Of a stretch of DNA of 64,000 nucleotides, positions 36,876 to 45,491 are shown in pieces (positions within the stretch are counted from its first letter, which is position 1; each line of letters begins with the position of its first letter). The DNA lies in the NCBI GenBank assembly GCA_963730325.1, contig CAVSRC010000019.1:558001-622000 (forward strand), written 5' to 3'. The DNA is from CAVSRC01 sp963730325. Its GTDB lineage: Bacteria; Pseudomonadota; Alphaproteobacteria; Rhizobiales; Kaistiaceae. Under the pieces are notes generated by a model. It was not told the DNA's origin. It did not search any database and saw only the letters and a program-made list of their open reading frames with translations. The translations under genes and the position numbers were made by a program.

Positions 36876-37838
36876 TCAGGCCTTGCCGGGTGCCTCGGCG
36901 GCGTCGCCGCCCTCGGGCTCTTCCTTGTTCGGTCCGCCGGGCCGGAGCTTGAAGAAGATCAGCACCGGGGCGGCGATATAGATCGACGAATAGGTGCCGA
37001 CGACGACGCCGAACAGCATGGCGGCGACAAAGGAACGGATGACCTCGCCGCCGAAGGTGAACAGCGCGAGCAGCGCCAGGAAGGTGGTGAAGGAGGTCAG
37101 CGTGGTGCGGGCCAGCGTCTCGTTCATCGAGCGATCGAGCAGGTCCGGGATCGGCATCTTCTTGTATTTGCGCAGATTCTCGCGAATGCGGTCATAGACG
37201 ACGACGGTGTCGTTGAGCGAATAGCCGATGATGGTGAGGATGGCGGCTATCGACGACAGGCTGAAGTCGATCTGCGACACCACGAAGAATCCGAGCGTCA
37301 GGAACACGTCGTGGGTGGTGGCGATGATGGCGCCGATGGCGAACTGCCATTCGAAGCGGAACCAGATATAGGCGAGGATGGCCACCAGGGTGACAAGCAG
37401 CGCCACCGTGCCGTTATAGGCGAGTTCGCCCGACACGCGCGGGCCGACGCTTTCGATCCGCCGGAATTCCATCGTATCGCCGAACGCCGTGCGCACCTTG
37501 GCCACGGCCGCCTGCTGGGCCGACTCGCCGCCTTCCTGCTGCTGGATCCTGATGAGCACCGACTTCTCGGCGCTGACATCGCTCACCTCGGTGACCTGCA
37601 CGTCACCGAGATTGAGCGCGTTGACCGTCGCGCGGATGTTGGCAAGGTCGTAGGTCGCCGAGACCGGCTTGATTTCGATCAGCGTGCCGCCGCGGAAGTC
37701 GATGCCGAAGTTCGGGCCGATGGTGAAGAACAGCACCAGCGACAGCACCGACAGAAAGACCGAGACGGGAAAGTTGTACCGCCGCAACCACATGAACGGG
37801 ATGGTCGTGTTGTCGGGGATGAACCGGATCTTGCGCAT
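36876..37838 (-). CDS. secF: Protein translocase subunit SecF
   Basis: 320 residues, six transmembrane helices with a periplasmic domain after the first. It works with SecD to drive late steps of Sec export using the proton gradient. Signatures are GPNFGIDFRGGTLIEI, FALGAIIATTHDV-type segments (here FAIGAIIATTHDVFLTLGF) and YSLNDTVVVYDRIRENLR. The start MRKIRFIPDN at 37838 was chosen; the upstream open frame is unsupported. It lies 29 bases past secD. Confidence 0.95.
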   Translation of the reverse strand: MRKIRFIPDNTTIPFMWLRRYNFPVSVFLSVLSLVLFFTIGPNFGIDFRGGTLIEIKPVSATYDLANIRATVNALNLGDVQVTEVSDVSAEKSVLIRIQQQEGGESAQQAAVAKVRTAFGDTMEFRRIESVGPRVSGELAYNGTVALLVTLVAILAYIWFRFEWQFAIGAIIATTHDVFLTLGFFVVSQIDFSLSSIAAILTIIGYSLNDTVVVYDRIRENLRKYKKMPIPDLLDRSMNETLARTTLTSFTTFLALLALFTFGGEVIRSFVAAMLFGVVVGTYSSIYIAAPVLIFFKLRPGGPNKEEPEGGDAAEAPGKA

Positions 37839-37867
37839 GCGATAGGCTCCCTGGTCGCCCCGATACC

Positions 37868-39478
37868 CTAAAGGTCGATCCTGTTCGGCCGGCGCCACGC
37901 CACCCACGACGAAATGATCATTCGCGTGAAGGTGAATGCGGTGAAGACCGTGGTCACGATGCCGATGGCGTTGGTGACGGCGAAACCACGGATCGGGCCG
38001 GTGCCGAGCTGCATGAGCACGAGGGCGGCGATCATGGTGGTGATGTTGGCGTCGAGGATCGTGCCCAGTGCCCGCTGGAAGCCGATGTCGATCGAGGCGA
38101 TGGCGGTGCGCCCGTTGCGGAACTCCTCACGGATGCGCTCGTAGATCAGCACGTTGGAATCGACCGCCATGCCGATGGTCAGCACGATGCCGGCGATGCC
38201 GGGCAGCGTCAGCGTCGCCCCGAGGATGGTCAGGACGGCGAAGATCATCGCCACGTTGAAGCCCACGGCGATGTTGGCGATGAGGCCGAAGAAACCGTAG
38301 GTCATCAGCATGAAGACGACCACGAAAACGGTGCCGATCACCGCCGCGATCTTGCCGGCGCGGATCGAGTCGGCGCCCAGCCCGGGGCCGACCGTGCGCT
38401 CCTCGACGATGTTGAGCTTGGCGGGCAGCGAACCGGCGCGCAGCAGGATGGCGAGGTCGTTGGCGCTCTGCACCGTGAAATTGCCGCTGATCTGGCCGGA
38501 GCCGCCGAGGATCGGCGTCTGGATCACCGGCGCCGAGATCACCTTGTTGTCGAGGACGATGGCAAACGGACGGCCGACGTTCTTGGCGGTGACGTCGCCG
38601 AAGATGCGCGCGCCCGAGGTCGACAGGCGGAAATTGACCACCGGCTGATTGGAGGTGCTGTCGAACCCGGCCTGGGCGTCGACGAGGTCCTCGCCGGTCA
38701 TCAGCGCGGTGTCCTCGACGATGTAGATGACGTTCGGATCTTCAGCGAAGGGGAATTCGATCGAGCCCGGCGGCGGCGGCTGGGCGTCCGCCTGTTCCTT
38801 GGACACGGAGCTGTTGACCAGATGGAAGGTGAGCTGCGCGGTCTGGCCGACCAGCGCCTTCAGGCGTTCCGGATCGCCGAGGCCGGGCGCTTCCACCAGG
38901 ATGCGGTTGTCGCCCTGACGCTGGATCGACGGCTCGGTGGTGCCGAGCTCGTTGATGCGCCGGTTGATCACCTCGATCGACTGCTGGACGATGCCGCGCA
39001 CGCGCTGCGCCAGGCCGTTCTGGTCGTAGGTGAAGCGGACCAGGCCGTTGTCGGCGACGCTGAGGTCGAACTCGTAGACGGAAGAGCCGCCGATGAGACT
39101 GCTGTTCAGCGGATTGCGCAGCGGCTCGAGGCGCTTCTTCACCTCGTCGAGCTGGTTGAGATCGCGCACGCGCAGCTGAACCGCCTCGCCCTGAATGCCG
39201 AGGCCGGTGTAGCCGATGCGCGGATCGTCGAGCATCGTCTTGCGGATGTCGCCGACCAGCGTGCGCAGGCGCTTCTGGACGTAGTCGGTCTGGTCGACCT
39301 CGTAGAGCAGATAGGCGCCGCCCTGCAGGTCGAGACCGAGGACGACCTGCTGGTGCGGTATCCAGCTCGGCCATTTGGCCACGCTCGAAGCCGAGAAGAA
39401 GTTGGGAATGTCCACGATGACCGCCACCAGGACGACCAGCAGGACCGAGATGAGTTTCCAGCGAGAGGTGTGCAGCAT
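37868..39478 (-). CDS. secD: Protein translocase subunit SecD
   Basis: 536 residues. One N-terminal helix (about 5-27), a large periplasmic region including the P1 domain (GLDLQGGAYLLYEVD, RINELGTTEPSIQRQG, ILVEAPGLGDPERLKALVGQ) and five C-terminal helices with GMAVDSNVLIYERIREEFRNG. It is the partner of SecF and YajC in the SecDF-YajC complex. It starts 38 bases past the yajC stop, and the yajC-secD-secF order is the usual operon. Confidence 0.96.
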   Translation of the reverse strand: MLHTSRWKLISVLLVVLVAVIVDIPNFFSASSVAKWPSWIPHQQVVLGLDLQGGAYLLYEVDQTDYVQKRLRTLVGDIRKTMLDDPRIGYTGLGIQGEAVQLRVRDLNQLDEVKKRLEPLRNPLNSSLIGGSSVYEFDLSVADNGLVRFTYDQNGLAQRVRGIVQQSIEVINRRINELGTTEPSIQRQGDNRILVEAPGLGDPERLKALVGQTAQLTFHLVNSSVSKEQADAQPPPPGSIEFPFAEDPNVIYIVEDTALMTGEDLVDAQAGFDSTSNQPVVNFRLSTSGARIFGDVTAKNVGRPFAIVLDNKVISAPVIQTPILGGSGQISGNFTVQSANDLAILLRAGSLPAKLNIVEERTVGPGLGADSIRAGKIAAVIGTVFVVVFMLMTYGFFGLIANIAVGFNVAMIFAVLTILGATLTLPGIAGIVLTIGMAVDSNVLIYERIREEFRNGRTAIASIDIGFQRALGTILDANITTMIAALVLMQLGTGPIRGFAVTNAIGIVTTVFTAFTFTRMIISSWVAWRRPNRIDL

Positions 39479-39516
39479 TCAATCAGGTCCGGGCGCGCGT
39501 CAGGCCGACAGCCGCC

Positions 39517-39855
39517 TCAGCCGCCTTCCTTTACGGGTTCGCTCTTGGCGCGGACCTCGCTGATCATGCCACGCACGATGCGCACCCGCGTGTCTTCGGC
39601 GATCTCGATCTGGATCTCGCTCTCGTCCACCTTGGCGACCTTGCCAATCAACCCGCCCGTGGTGACGATGGTGTCGCCGCGGCGGACATTGGCGATCATC
39701 TCGCGGTGCTGGCGCTGCCTCTGCTGCTGTGGGCGCAGGATGAGGAAATACATGATGACGAAAATGAGGACGATAGGCAGCAAGCTGCCGATCGGCCCGC
39801 CCAGAAAGCCGGCGTCGGGCGCGGTCGCCGCAAAGGCCTGGGTCACGAAGGGCAT
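39517..39855 (-). CDS. yajC: Preprotein translocase subunit YajC
   Basis: 112 residues. One transmembrane helix (about 22-42, LLPIVLIFVIMYFLIL) is followed by RPQQQRQRQHREMIANVRRGDTIVTTGGLIGKVAKVDE, the YajC signature, with a small cytoplasmic beta domain. It is part of the SecDF-YajC membrane complex. First gene of the block; it diverges from the DUF815 ATPase gene across a 183-base promoter region. Confidence 0.96.
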   Translation of the reverse strand: MPFVTQAFAATAPDAGFLGGPIGSLLPIVLIFVIMYFLILRPQQQRQRQHREMIANVRRGDTIVTTGGLIGKVAKVDESEIQIEIAEDTRVRIVRGMISEVRAKSEPVKEGG

Positions 39856-40038
39856 TATGGCAACTCCTGTCTTCAGCGGCGCAAGGACCGGCCCGAAACG
39901 GCGCGGACTATAGCGGGGCGGTCACCCAATGCAAACGATATAGGCGCTGCCGCGACGCATTGCACCGCTTGGCTCCCCAGGGGGCGCGTGCTAACCCTGC
40001 GGCCCGCCCGCCGCCACCGGGGAAATGGAGGATTCTCC

Positions 40039-40929
40039 TTGTCCGACAAGGACCTCGCCGCCATCGCCGAACGTCTCGACCGGCTCCTGACGCTGATCGG
40101 GCGGGCGGTGCCGCCGGTGCCCGCCCAGCCCGATTTCGCCGCCGCCGACGCCTTCGTCTGGCAGGCCGCCAGCCGCAGCCTGCAACCGGTCGATCATGTC
40201 AACCGGGTGGATATCGACCTGCTCAAGGGGATCGACCGGCTACGCGACATCCTCAAGGAGAACACCGAACGCTTCCAGCGCGGGCTGCCGGCCAACAACG
40301 CCCTGCTGTGGGGCGCGCGCGGCATGGGCAAGAGCTCGCTGGTCAAGGCGGTCCATGCGGGGCTCAACGCGGCCGGCCCCGACCGCCCGCTCAAGCTCAT
40401 CGAGATCCACCGCGAGGACATCGAGACCCTGCCCGATCTCATGGCGCTGGTGCGCGCGGCGCCGCACCGCTTCATCCTCTTCTGCGACGATCTCTCCTTC
40501 GACGGCGACGACACCTCGTACAAGTCGCTGAAGGCGGCGCTCGAGGGCGGCATCGAGGGGCGGCCGGCAAATGTCGTCTTCTACGCCACGTCCAACCGCC
40601 GTCACCTGCTGCCGCGCGACATGATGGAAAACGAGCGCTCGACCGCGATCAACCCGCACGAGTCGGTCGAGGAGAAGGTGTCGCTGTCGGACCGTTTCGG
40701 CCTGTGGCTCGGATTCCACAAGTGCAGCCAGGACGAATATCTGGCGATGGTGCGCGGCTATGTTGCCCACTATGGCCTCGCCATCGACGAGGACCGACTG
40801 ACCGCGGACGCTCTGGAGTGGTCGACGACGCGCGGCGCGCGCTCAGGCCGGGTCGCCTGGCAGTTCATACAGGAACTGGCGGGGCGACTTGGGGTTGCCC
40901 TTGCGGACGAGCCGCCCCGCCAGTCCTGA
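40039..40929 (+). CDS. DUF815 AAA-family ATP-binding protein
   Basis: 296 residues. A P-loop GARGMGKSSL (about 98-107), Walker B FILFCDDLSF and an arginine-rich sensor segment YATSNRRHLLP identify the DUF815 group of AAA ATPases; the cellular role is unknown. I use TTG at 40039 as the start because GGAGG lies seven bases upstream and no in-frame ATG fits the conserved N-terminus (SDKDLAAIAERLDRLL). In Hyphomicrobiales this gene sits between nlpD and yajC, as here, convergent with nlpD. Confidence 0.87.
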   Translation: MSDKDLAAIAERLDRLLTLIGRAVPPVPAQPDFAAADAFVWQAASRSLQPVDHVNRVDIDLLKGIDRLRDILKENTERFQRGLPANNALLWGARGMGKSSLVKAVHAGLNAAGPDRPLKLIEIHREDIETLPDLMALVRAAPHRFILFCDDLSFDGDDTSYKSLKAALEGGIEGRPANVVFYATSNRRHLLPRDMMENERSTAINPHESVEEKVSLSDRFGLWLGFHKCSQDEYLAMVRGYVAHYGLAIDEDRLTADALEWSTTRGARSGRVAWQFIQELAGRLGVALADEPPRQS

Positions 40930-40987
40930 TTGATCAGCGCCCATTTGGAGGTCAGACGGTGATCAAATCCCGTGGTCTCGCCTGGAT

Positions 40988-42307
40988 TCAGGTGGCGAGG
41001 TAGTCGAGCGGGTTGACCGGTTTGGCGCCCTTGCGCAGCTCGAAGTGGACCTGCGGCGAGGACACGGCGCCGGACATGCCGGCATGGGCGACGACCTGGC
41101 CGCGGCGCACCTTGTCGCCACGCTGGACGGCGAGGTCCTTGTTGTTGGCATAGGCCGACACCCAGCCGTCGGCGTGACGGATGAGGATCAGGTTGCCGTA
41201 GCCTTCCAGCTCGTTGCCGGCATAGATCACGGTGCCGGCCTCGGCCGCCTTGACGGCGGTGCCTTCCGGCACGGCGAGGTTGATGCCGTCGTTCTTCTCG
41301 CCGTTCGGCTTGCTGCCGAAGCCGGCGATGATGCGGCCGCGCACCGGCCAGCGGAACTCGGTGCCGGAGGCGGAGCCGGAGTCGGCAGCGCGATCGATGG
41401 CGGCGCTGGCCGCGGCGGCGTCGGTAGTGCCGCCCTTGAGCACCGGAACGGTGGGCACGGCGGGAATGGCGGGCGCGCCGGCGGTGGAGGCCATCGGCGG
41501 CTCCTCGGCCTTGGGCTGGACCGGAATCTTGGCCTTGGGATCGAGCGAGGCGACGCGGGTCGGCTGCGCGCCGGGCACGGTCCGCGTGCTGGTGGCGGCG
41601 GCGGTCGCCGCGTGGCTGGCGTCCCCGTTGAGCCTCAGCGTCTGGCCGATGTGGATCAATTCAGCCGACGGCAAGCCGTTCAGGGCAACCAGTTCGCGCA
41701 CGGTGGTGCCGTTCTGGCGGGCGATACCATAGAGCGTGTCGCCGGCGACGACCGTATGGGTCGCGCCACCGGCGCTCGGTGCCGGCGTGATCCTGGCGGC
41801 GGCCGGGGTGTAGCTCACCGGCGTCGGCTGGACGGTGGCGCCGGGCGCCAGCGCGACACGGTGCGGGATGACCACGACCTTGCCGGAGCGGATATCGGCG
41901 GCGCTTCTCATTTGATTGGCGGAAAGGATCTGCTCCTGCGGCACGCCATATTGCGCCGCCAGCGAATCCAGCGTCTGGCCGGAGCGGATGGTGATCACCT
42001 GCCCGCCGACGGCGGACCAGCCGTAATTGCCGGAACTGGCATAGGCCGCGGGGGTGGCGGCCGGCGCACCGGGAGGCGGCGGCAGGTCGGCGCGGGTGAT
42101 GGCAGTGGAGCGCGACGGGATCGCGGCGGGCATCGGCTGGGTCTCGGCCTGGCCGATGATCTCGCGCTGATTCTCCGTCGAACCGGTGAAGAAGGGCTGA
42201 TCAAAACGCGTCGCGTTGCTGCAGGAAGCGGCCAATCCGGCGGCGGTAACGACGAAGGCCACTTGGCCAAGGACGCGGTACCGGAAGGCGGAATCACGGT
42301 TACGCAT
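40988..42307 (-). CDS. NlpD-like LysM/M23 lipoprotein, probably an amidase activator
   Basis: 439 residues. The signal ends in a lipobox-like LAASC (Cys29), two LysM domains follow (about 95-150, ITIRSGQTLDSLAAQYGVP; and 180-230, HTVVAGDTLYGIARQNGTT), then a Pro/Ala linker and a C-terminal LytM domain (330-439). The metal-binding residues of M23 peptidases are missing: GINLAVPEG lacks the first His, and PQVHFELR replaces the first His of the HxH pair with Gln. Like E. coli NlpD it is therefore probably non-catalytic and activates amidases at division. It lies downstream of pcm, the usual neighbour. Confidence 0.88.
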   Translation of the reverse strand: MRNRDSAFRYRVLGQVAFVVTAAGLAASCSNATRFDQPFFTGSTENQREIIGQAETQPMPAAIPSRSTAITRADLPPPPGAPAATPAAYASSGNYGWSAVGGQVITIRSGQTLDSLAAQYGVPQEQILSANQMRSAADIRSGKVVVIPHRVALAPGATVQPTPVSYTPAAARITPAPSAGGATHTVVAGDTLYGIARQNGTTVRELVALNGLPSAELIHIGQTLRLNGDASHAATAAATSTRTVPGAQPTRVASLDPKAKIPVQPKAEEPPMASTAGAPAIPAVPTVPVLKGGTTDAAAASAAIDRAADSGSASGTEFRWPVRGRIIAGFGSKPNGEKNDGINLAVPEGTAVKAAEAGTVIYAGNELEGYGNLILIRHADGWVSAYANNKDLAVQRGDKVRRGQVVAHAGMSGAVSSPQVHFELRKGAKPVNPLDYLAT

Positions 42308-42460
42308 TGCTCAACTCGCACAACAGAACTCGGAACTGGCACGAGTAAACGCTGGTAACGTTGACAAAGACTAAACAGGCCGGAACGCCTGCATTTGCGG
42401 GGCGATCCGGAGCCGGCGCGCCATGCGTTTGTGGCGCCGGACCCCTCCCGCCCGCTCTCG

Positions 42461-43117
42461 CTACAGCCGTTGGGCCTTGCCGGGGATGAGCGGCACGAAG
42501 CGCACGTCGGCGAGAACCCGCTCGTCGAAGCCGTCCTCGCCGCGCTCGAAGCGGATCAGCCGCTGCACGCCGTCGGACGGCCCCACCGGCATGATGAGCA
42601 CGCCACCGAGGCGCACCTGCCTGAGCAGGGCCTGGGGCACCGTCTCGTCGGAGGCGGTGACGAGGATACGGTCGAAGGGCGCCTGCTCCGGCCAGCCCTT
42701 GATGCCGTCGCCGACAAGCGTGGTGATGTTGGCGAGCCGGAGCGTGCGGAAGCGCGACTCGGCGGCGGCGGTGAGCGTGCGGAAGCGTTCGATGGTGTAG
42801 ACGCGCCTGGCCAGCCGGGCGAGGATCGCCGTCTGATAGCCGGTGCCGGTGCCGATCTCGAGCACGCGGTCGTTTTCGTCGACGTCGAGCGCGGCGGTCA
42901 TCGTGCCGACGATCCCCGGCGCGCTGATGGTCTGACCGCAGTCGATGGGCAGCGCCCGTTCGGCATAGGCGTTGGCGCGCATCTCCGCCGGAACGAACAG
43001 GTCGCGCGGCACGGATTCGATGGCCGTCACCACGCGCCGGTCGGTAATGCCGGCGCGGCGCAGGCGCAGCAGCATCTCGGCGACGTGGGTGCGGCGCTCG
43101 GCGTCTGGCGTGGTCAT
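42461..43117 (-). CDS. pcm: Protein-L-isoaspartate O-methyltransferase
   Basis: 218 residues. SAM-dependent repair methyltransferase that acts on isoaspartyl residues in aged proteins. Pre-motif CGQTISAPGIVGTMTAALDV, SAM motif I VLEIGTGTGYQTAIL and post-motif YTIERF are present. The start ATG overlaps the surE stop by one base (TGATG), so it is coupled to surE. The pcm-surE pairing is conserved across proteobacteria. The frame continues upstream through surE without coding meaning. Confidence 0.96.
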   Translation of the reverse strand: MTTPDAERRTHVAEMLLRLRRAGITDRRVVTAIESVPRDLFVPAEMRANAYAERALPIDCGQTISAPGIVGTMTAALDVDENDRVLEIGTGTGYQTAILARLARRVYTIERFRTLTAAAESRFRTLRLANITTLVGDGIKGWPEQAPFDRILVTASDETVPQALLRQVRLGGVLIMPVGPSDGVQRLIRFERGEDGFDERVLADVRFVPLIPGKAQRL

Positions 43118-43896
43118 CAGAGCGCGCCGCCGGCCCCGTTGAAGTGCCGGGCGAGCGGGTCGCGCAGGTCGTCGGCGGTCATGTCGATGCGCAGCGGCGT
43201 GACCGAGATCATGCCGCTCTCCACCGCCTCGACGTCGCTGCCCGGACCGGCCGCCGTCTCCGAGCGGCGATACATGAGCCAGTAGTAAGGCAGGTTGCGG
43301 CCGTCGCGGCGCTCGTCGACATGGAGCGCGTGGGCGAGCTTGCCCTGATTGGTGACGGCGATGCCGCCCACTTTGTCCGGCGCGCAATTGGGGAAGTTGA
43401 GATTGTAGAGGATGCCGTCGGGGAAGCCGAAATCGATCAGCTTGCGGATGATCGCCGGGGCGTGCTGCTCGGCCGTCTCCCACGGCACGACGCGCTCGTC
43501 CTGGTGATAGGTGTAGCCCTGGCTGACGGCGATCGAGCGGACGCCGAGCAGCGTGCCCTCGATGGCGCCGGCGACGGTGCCGGAATAGGTCAGGTCCTCG
43601 GCCATGTTGGCGCCGGAATTGACGCCGGAGAGCACGAGGTCGGGCTTGCCCTCGGCAAGCAGGCGGCGGATCGCCATGATGACGCAATCGCTCGGCGTGC
43701 CACGCACGGCGTAGTGCTTGTCGCCGATCTTGCGCAGGCGCAGGGGATCGTTGAGCGACAGCGAATGCGCCAGGCCGGACTGGTCGAGCTCCGGCGCCAC
43801 CACCCAGACATCGTCGGTGAAATGGCGCGCGATCTTTTCGAGCGTCGCGAGGCCCGGCGAATTGATGCCGTCGTCATTGGTGATGAGGATGCGCAT
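43117..43896 (-). CDS. surE: 5'/3'-nucleotidase SurE
   Basis: 259 residues. Metal-dependent nucleoside monophosphate phosphatase. The metal ligands Asp8 and Asp9 (LITNDDG), Ser40 (DQSGLAHS) and Asn93 (SGVNSGANM) are all present. It is translationally coupled to pcm. The 55-base space between it and serS is filled by an AT-rich repeat (43904-43975), so serS and surE may be separately transcribed or processed. Confidence 0.96.
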   Translation of the reverse strand: MRILITNDDGINSPGLATLEKIARHFTDDVWVVAPELDQSGLAHSLSLNDPLRLRKIGDKHYAVRGTPSDCVIMAIRRLLAEGKPDLVLSGVNSGANMAEDLTYSGTVAGAIEGTLLGVRSIAVSQGYTYHQDERVVPWETAEQHAPAIIRKLIDFGFPDGILYNLNFPNCAPDKVGGIAVTNQGKLAHALHVDERRDGRNLPYYWLMYRRSETAAGPGSDVEAVESGMISVTPLRIDMTADDLRDPLARHFNGAGGAL

Positions 43897-43903
43897 GGTT
43901 TCC

Positions 43904-43975
43904 AGCGAATAGTGAATAGCGAACAGGGAGAGAGCGCGCGAATTCCATTCGCTATTCGCTACTCCCTATTCGCTC
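43904..43975. repeat. AGCGAATAG inverted repeat, copy 1
   Basis: An imperfect inverted repeat: left arm AGCGAATAGTGAATAGCGAA (43904-43923) and right arm TTCGCTATTCGCTACTCCC (43948-43966) continuing TATTCGCT. It is AT-rich against the GC-rich background and occurs again at 61391-61448. Its right part encodes the last residues and TAG stop of serS on the minus strand. Confidence 0.7.
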
Positions 43976-45290
43976 TTTCCCTCCCATATAGGGTCTCAGA
44001 ACCTCCGGCACCGTGATCGAGCCGTCGGGGTTCTGATAATTCTCCATGACGGCGATCAGGGCCCGGCCGACGGCGACGCCGGAGCCGTTCAGGGTGTGGA
44101 CGAAGCGGTTTCCCTTGCCTTCCTTCGGCCGGTAGCGCGCCTGCATGCGCCGCGCCTGGAAATCGCCGCAGAGCGAGCAGGAGGAAATCTCGCGATAGGT
44201 CCCCTGCCCCGGCAGCCACACCTCGATGTCCCAGGTCTTCTGCGCGCCGAAGCCCATGTCGCCGGTGGAGAGCGTCATCACGCGGTAATGCAGGTCGAGC
44301 CGCTTGAACACTTCCTCGGCGCAGACGAGCATGCGTTCGTGTTCGTCCAATGACGCTTCGGGCGTGGTGATCGAGACCAGCTCGACCTTGTTGAACTGGT
44401 GCTGGCGCAACATGCCGCGTGTGTCCTTGCCGGCGGCGCCGGCCTCGGAGCGGAAGCACGGGGTCGAGCGCGGTGACGCGGATGGGCAGCTCGTCCTCGT
44501 CGCGGATGGATTCGCGCACGAGATTGGTCAGCGGCACTTCGGCGGTGGGGATGAGCCAGAGGCGATCGCTGGACACGGCTTCGGCCGCGTCGCTTGCGGA
44601 ACCGCGGCGGGCGGTCGCGAACAGGTCCTCGCCGAACTTCGGCAACTGTCCGGTGCCAAAAAGCGCCTCGTCGCGCACCAGCAGCGGCGGCTGCACCTCC
44701 GTATAGCCGTGCTCCGTCGTGTGCAGGTCGAGCATGAACTGGCCGAGGGCCCGCTCCAGCCGCGCCAGCTCGCCCTTGAGCACGACGAAGCGCGAGCCGG
44801 AGAGCTTGGCGGCGGCTTCGAAGTCCATGCCGCCCAGCGCCTCGCCCAGCTCGTAATGCTCCTTGGCATCGTTGATGCCGGGCTTCTCGCCCCATGTCCG
44901 GTAGAGCACGTTGGCATGCTCGTCCGGGCCGACCGGCACGTCGTCAAGCGGCACATTGGGGATGGTGGCGAGCGCGTCCTCCAGCGCCTTGTCGAGTTCG
45001 CGGCTCTTGGCCTCGGCCTCGCCGAGAAAGGTCTTCAGTTCGGCGACCTCGGCCATCAGCTTCGCGGCCGTCGCCTCGTCCTTCTGCGCCTTGGCCTTGC
45101 CGATCTCCTTCGACGCCGCGTTGCGCCGCGCCTGCGCCTCCTCCAGCCCGACGATATGCGCCCGCCGCGCCTCGTCCCTGGCGATCACGTCGTCGACCGT
45201 GGCGCGGGCATCCGCCGACGAGACCCCGCGCTTCGTGAGCGCCTCGGCCAGAACGTCGGGGTTGTCGCGGATCCATCTGATATCGAGCAT
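43952..45290 (-). pseudogene. serS: Seryl-tRNA synthetase, single frameshift as assembled
   Basis: Class II aminoacyl-tRNA synthetase. The N-terminal coiled-coil arm (MLDIRWIRDNPDVLAEAL; then ARRAHIVGLEEAQARRNAAS) and the start of the catalytic core (GYTEVQPPLLVRDEALFGTGQLPKF, WLIPTAEVPLTNLVRESI) are in one frame to about 44470. The rest (PCFRSEAG, MLRQHQFNKVELVSI, YREISSCSLCGDFQARRMQARYR) continues in another. Removing one base at 44465-44466 restores ALTPCFRSEAG. An essential gene with otherwise intact motifs suggests an assembly error. The final ERIGSSE and stop come from the repeat at 43904-43975. Confidence 0.9.
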
Positions 45291-45387
45291 GGGGAGCAGT
45301 CCGGTGGGCGGGTATCTCCCGCGCCTTTTAGTCATTCCCGCGGGCGGAAACAAACACCTTGCGGTGCAGCCAAGGTGCGGACCCGCT

Positions 45388-45476
45388 CGTCATGGCCGGG
45401 TTCGTCCCGGCCATCCACGTCTTTCCCTTGGCGTTTGCTGCTTTGCGTGGATCACCGGGACAAGCCCGGTGATGAC
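45388..45476. repeat. Three-stem palindromic element in the tatC-serS gap
   Basis: Two 9-base hairpins (ATGGCCGGG with CCCGGCCAT, 45392-45414; ATCACCGGG with CCCGGTGAT, 45451-45473) each have a 5-base loop. Additional pairing ATCCACG/CGTGGAT (45413-45419 with 45446-45452) and GTCAT/ATGAC (45388-45392 with 45472-45476) is possible. The GTCATGGCCGGG...CCATCCACG sequence is a dispersed element in Hyphomicrobiales. It fills the 201-base gap between tatC and serS. Confidence 0.75.
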
Positions 45477-45491
45477 GGCCGGAGTTGGCCC

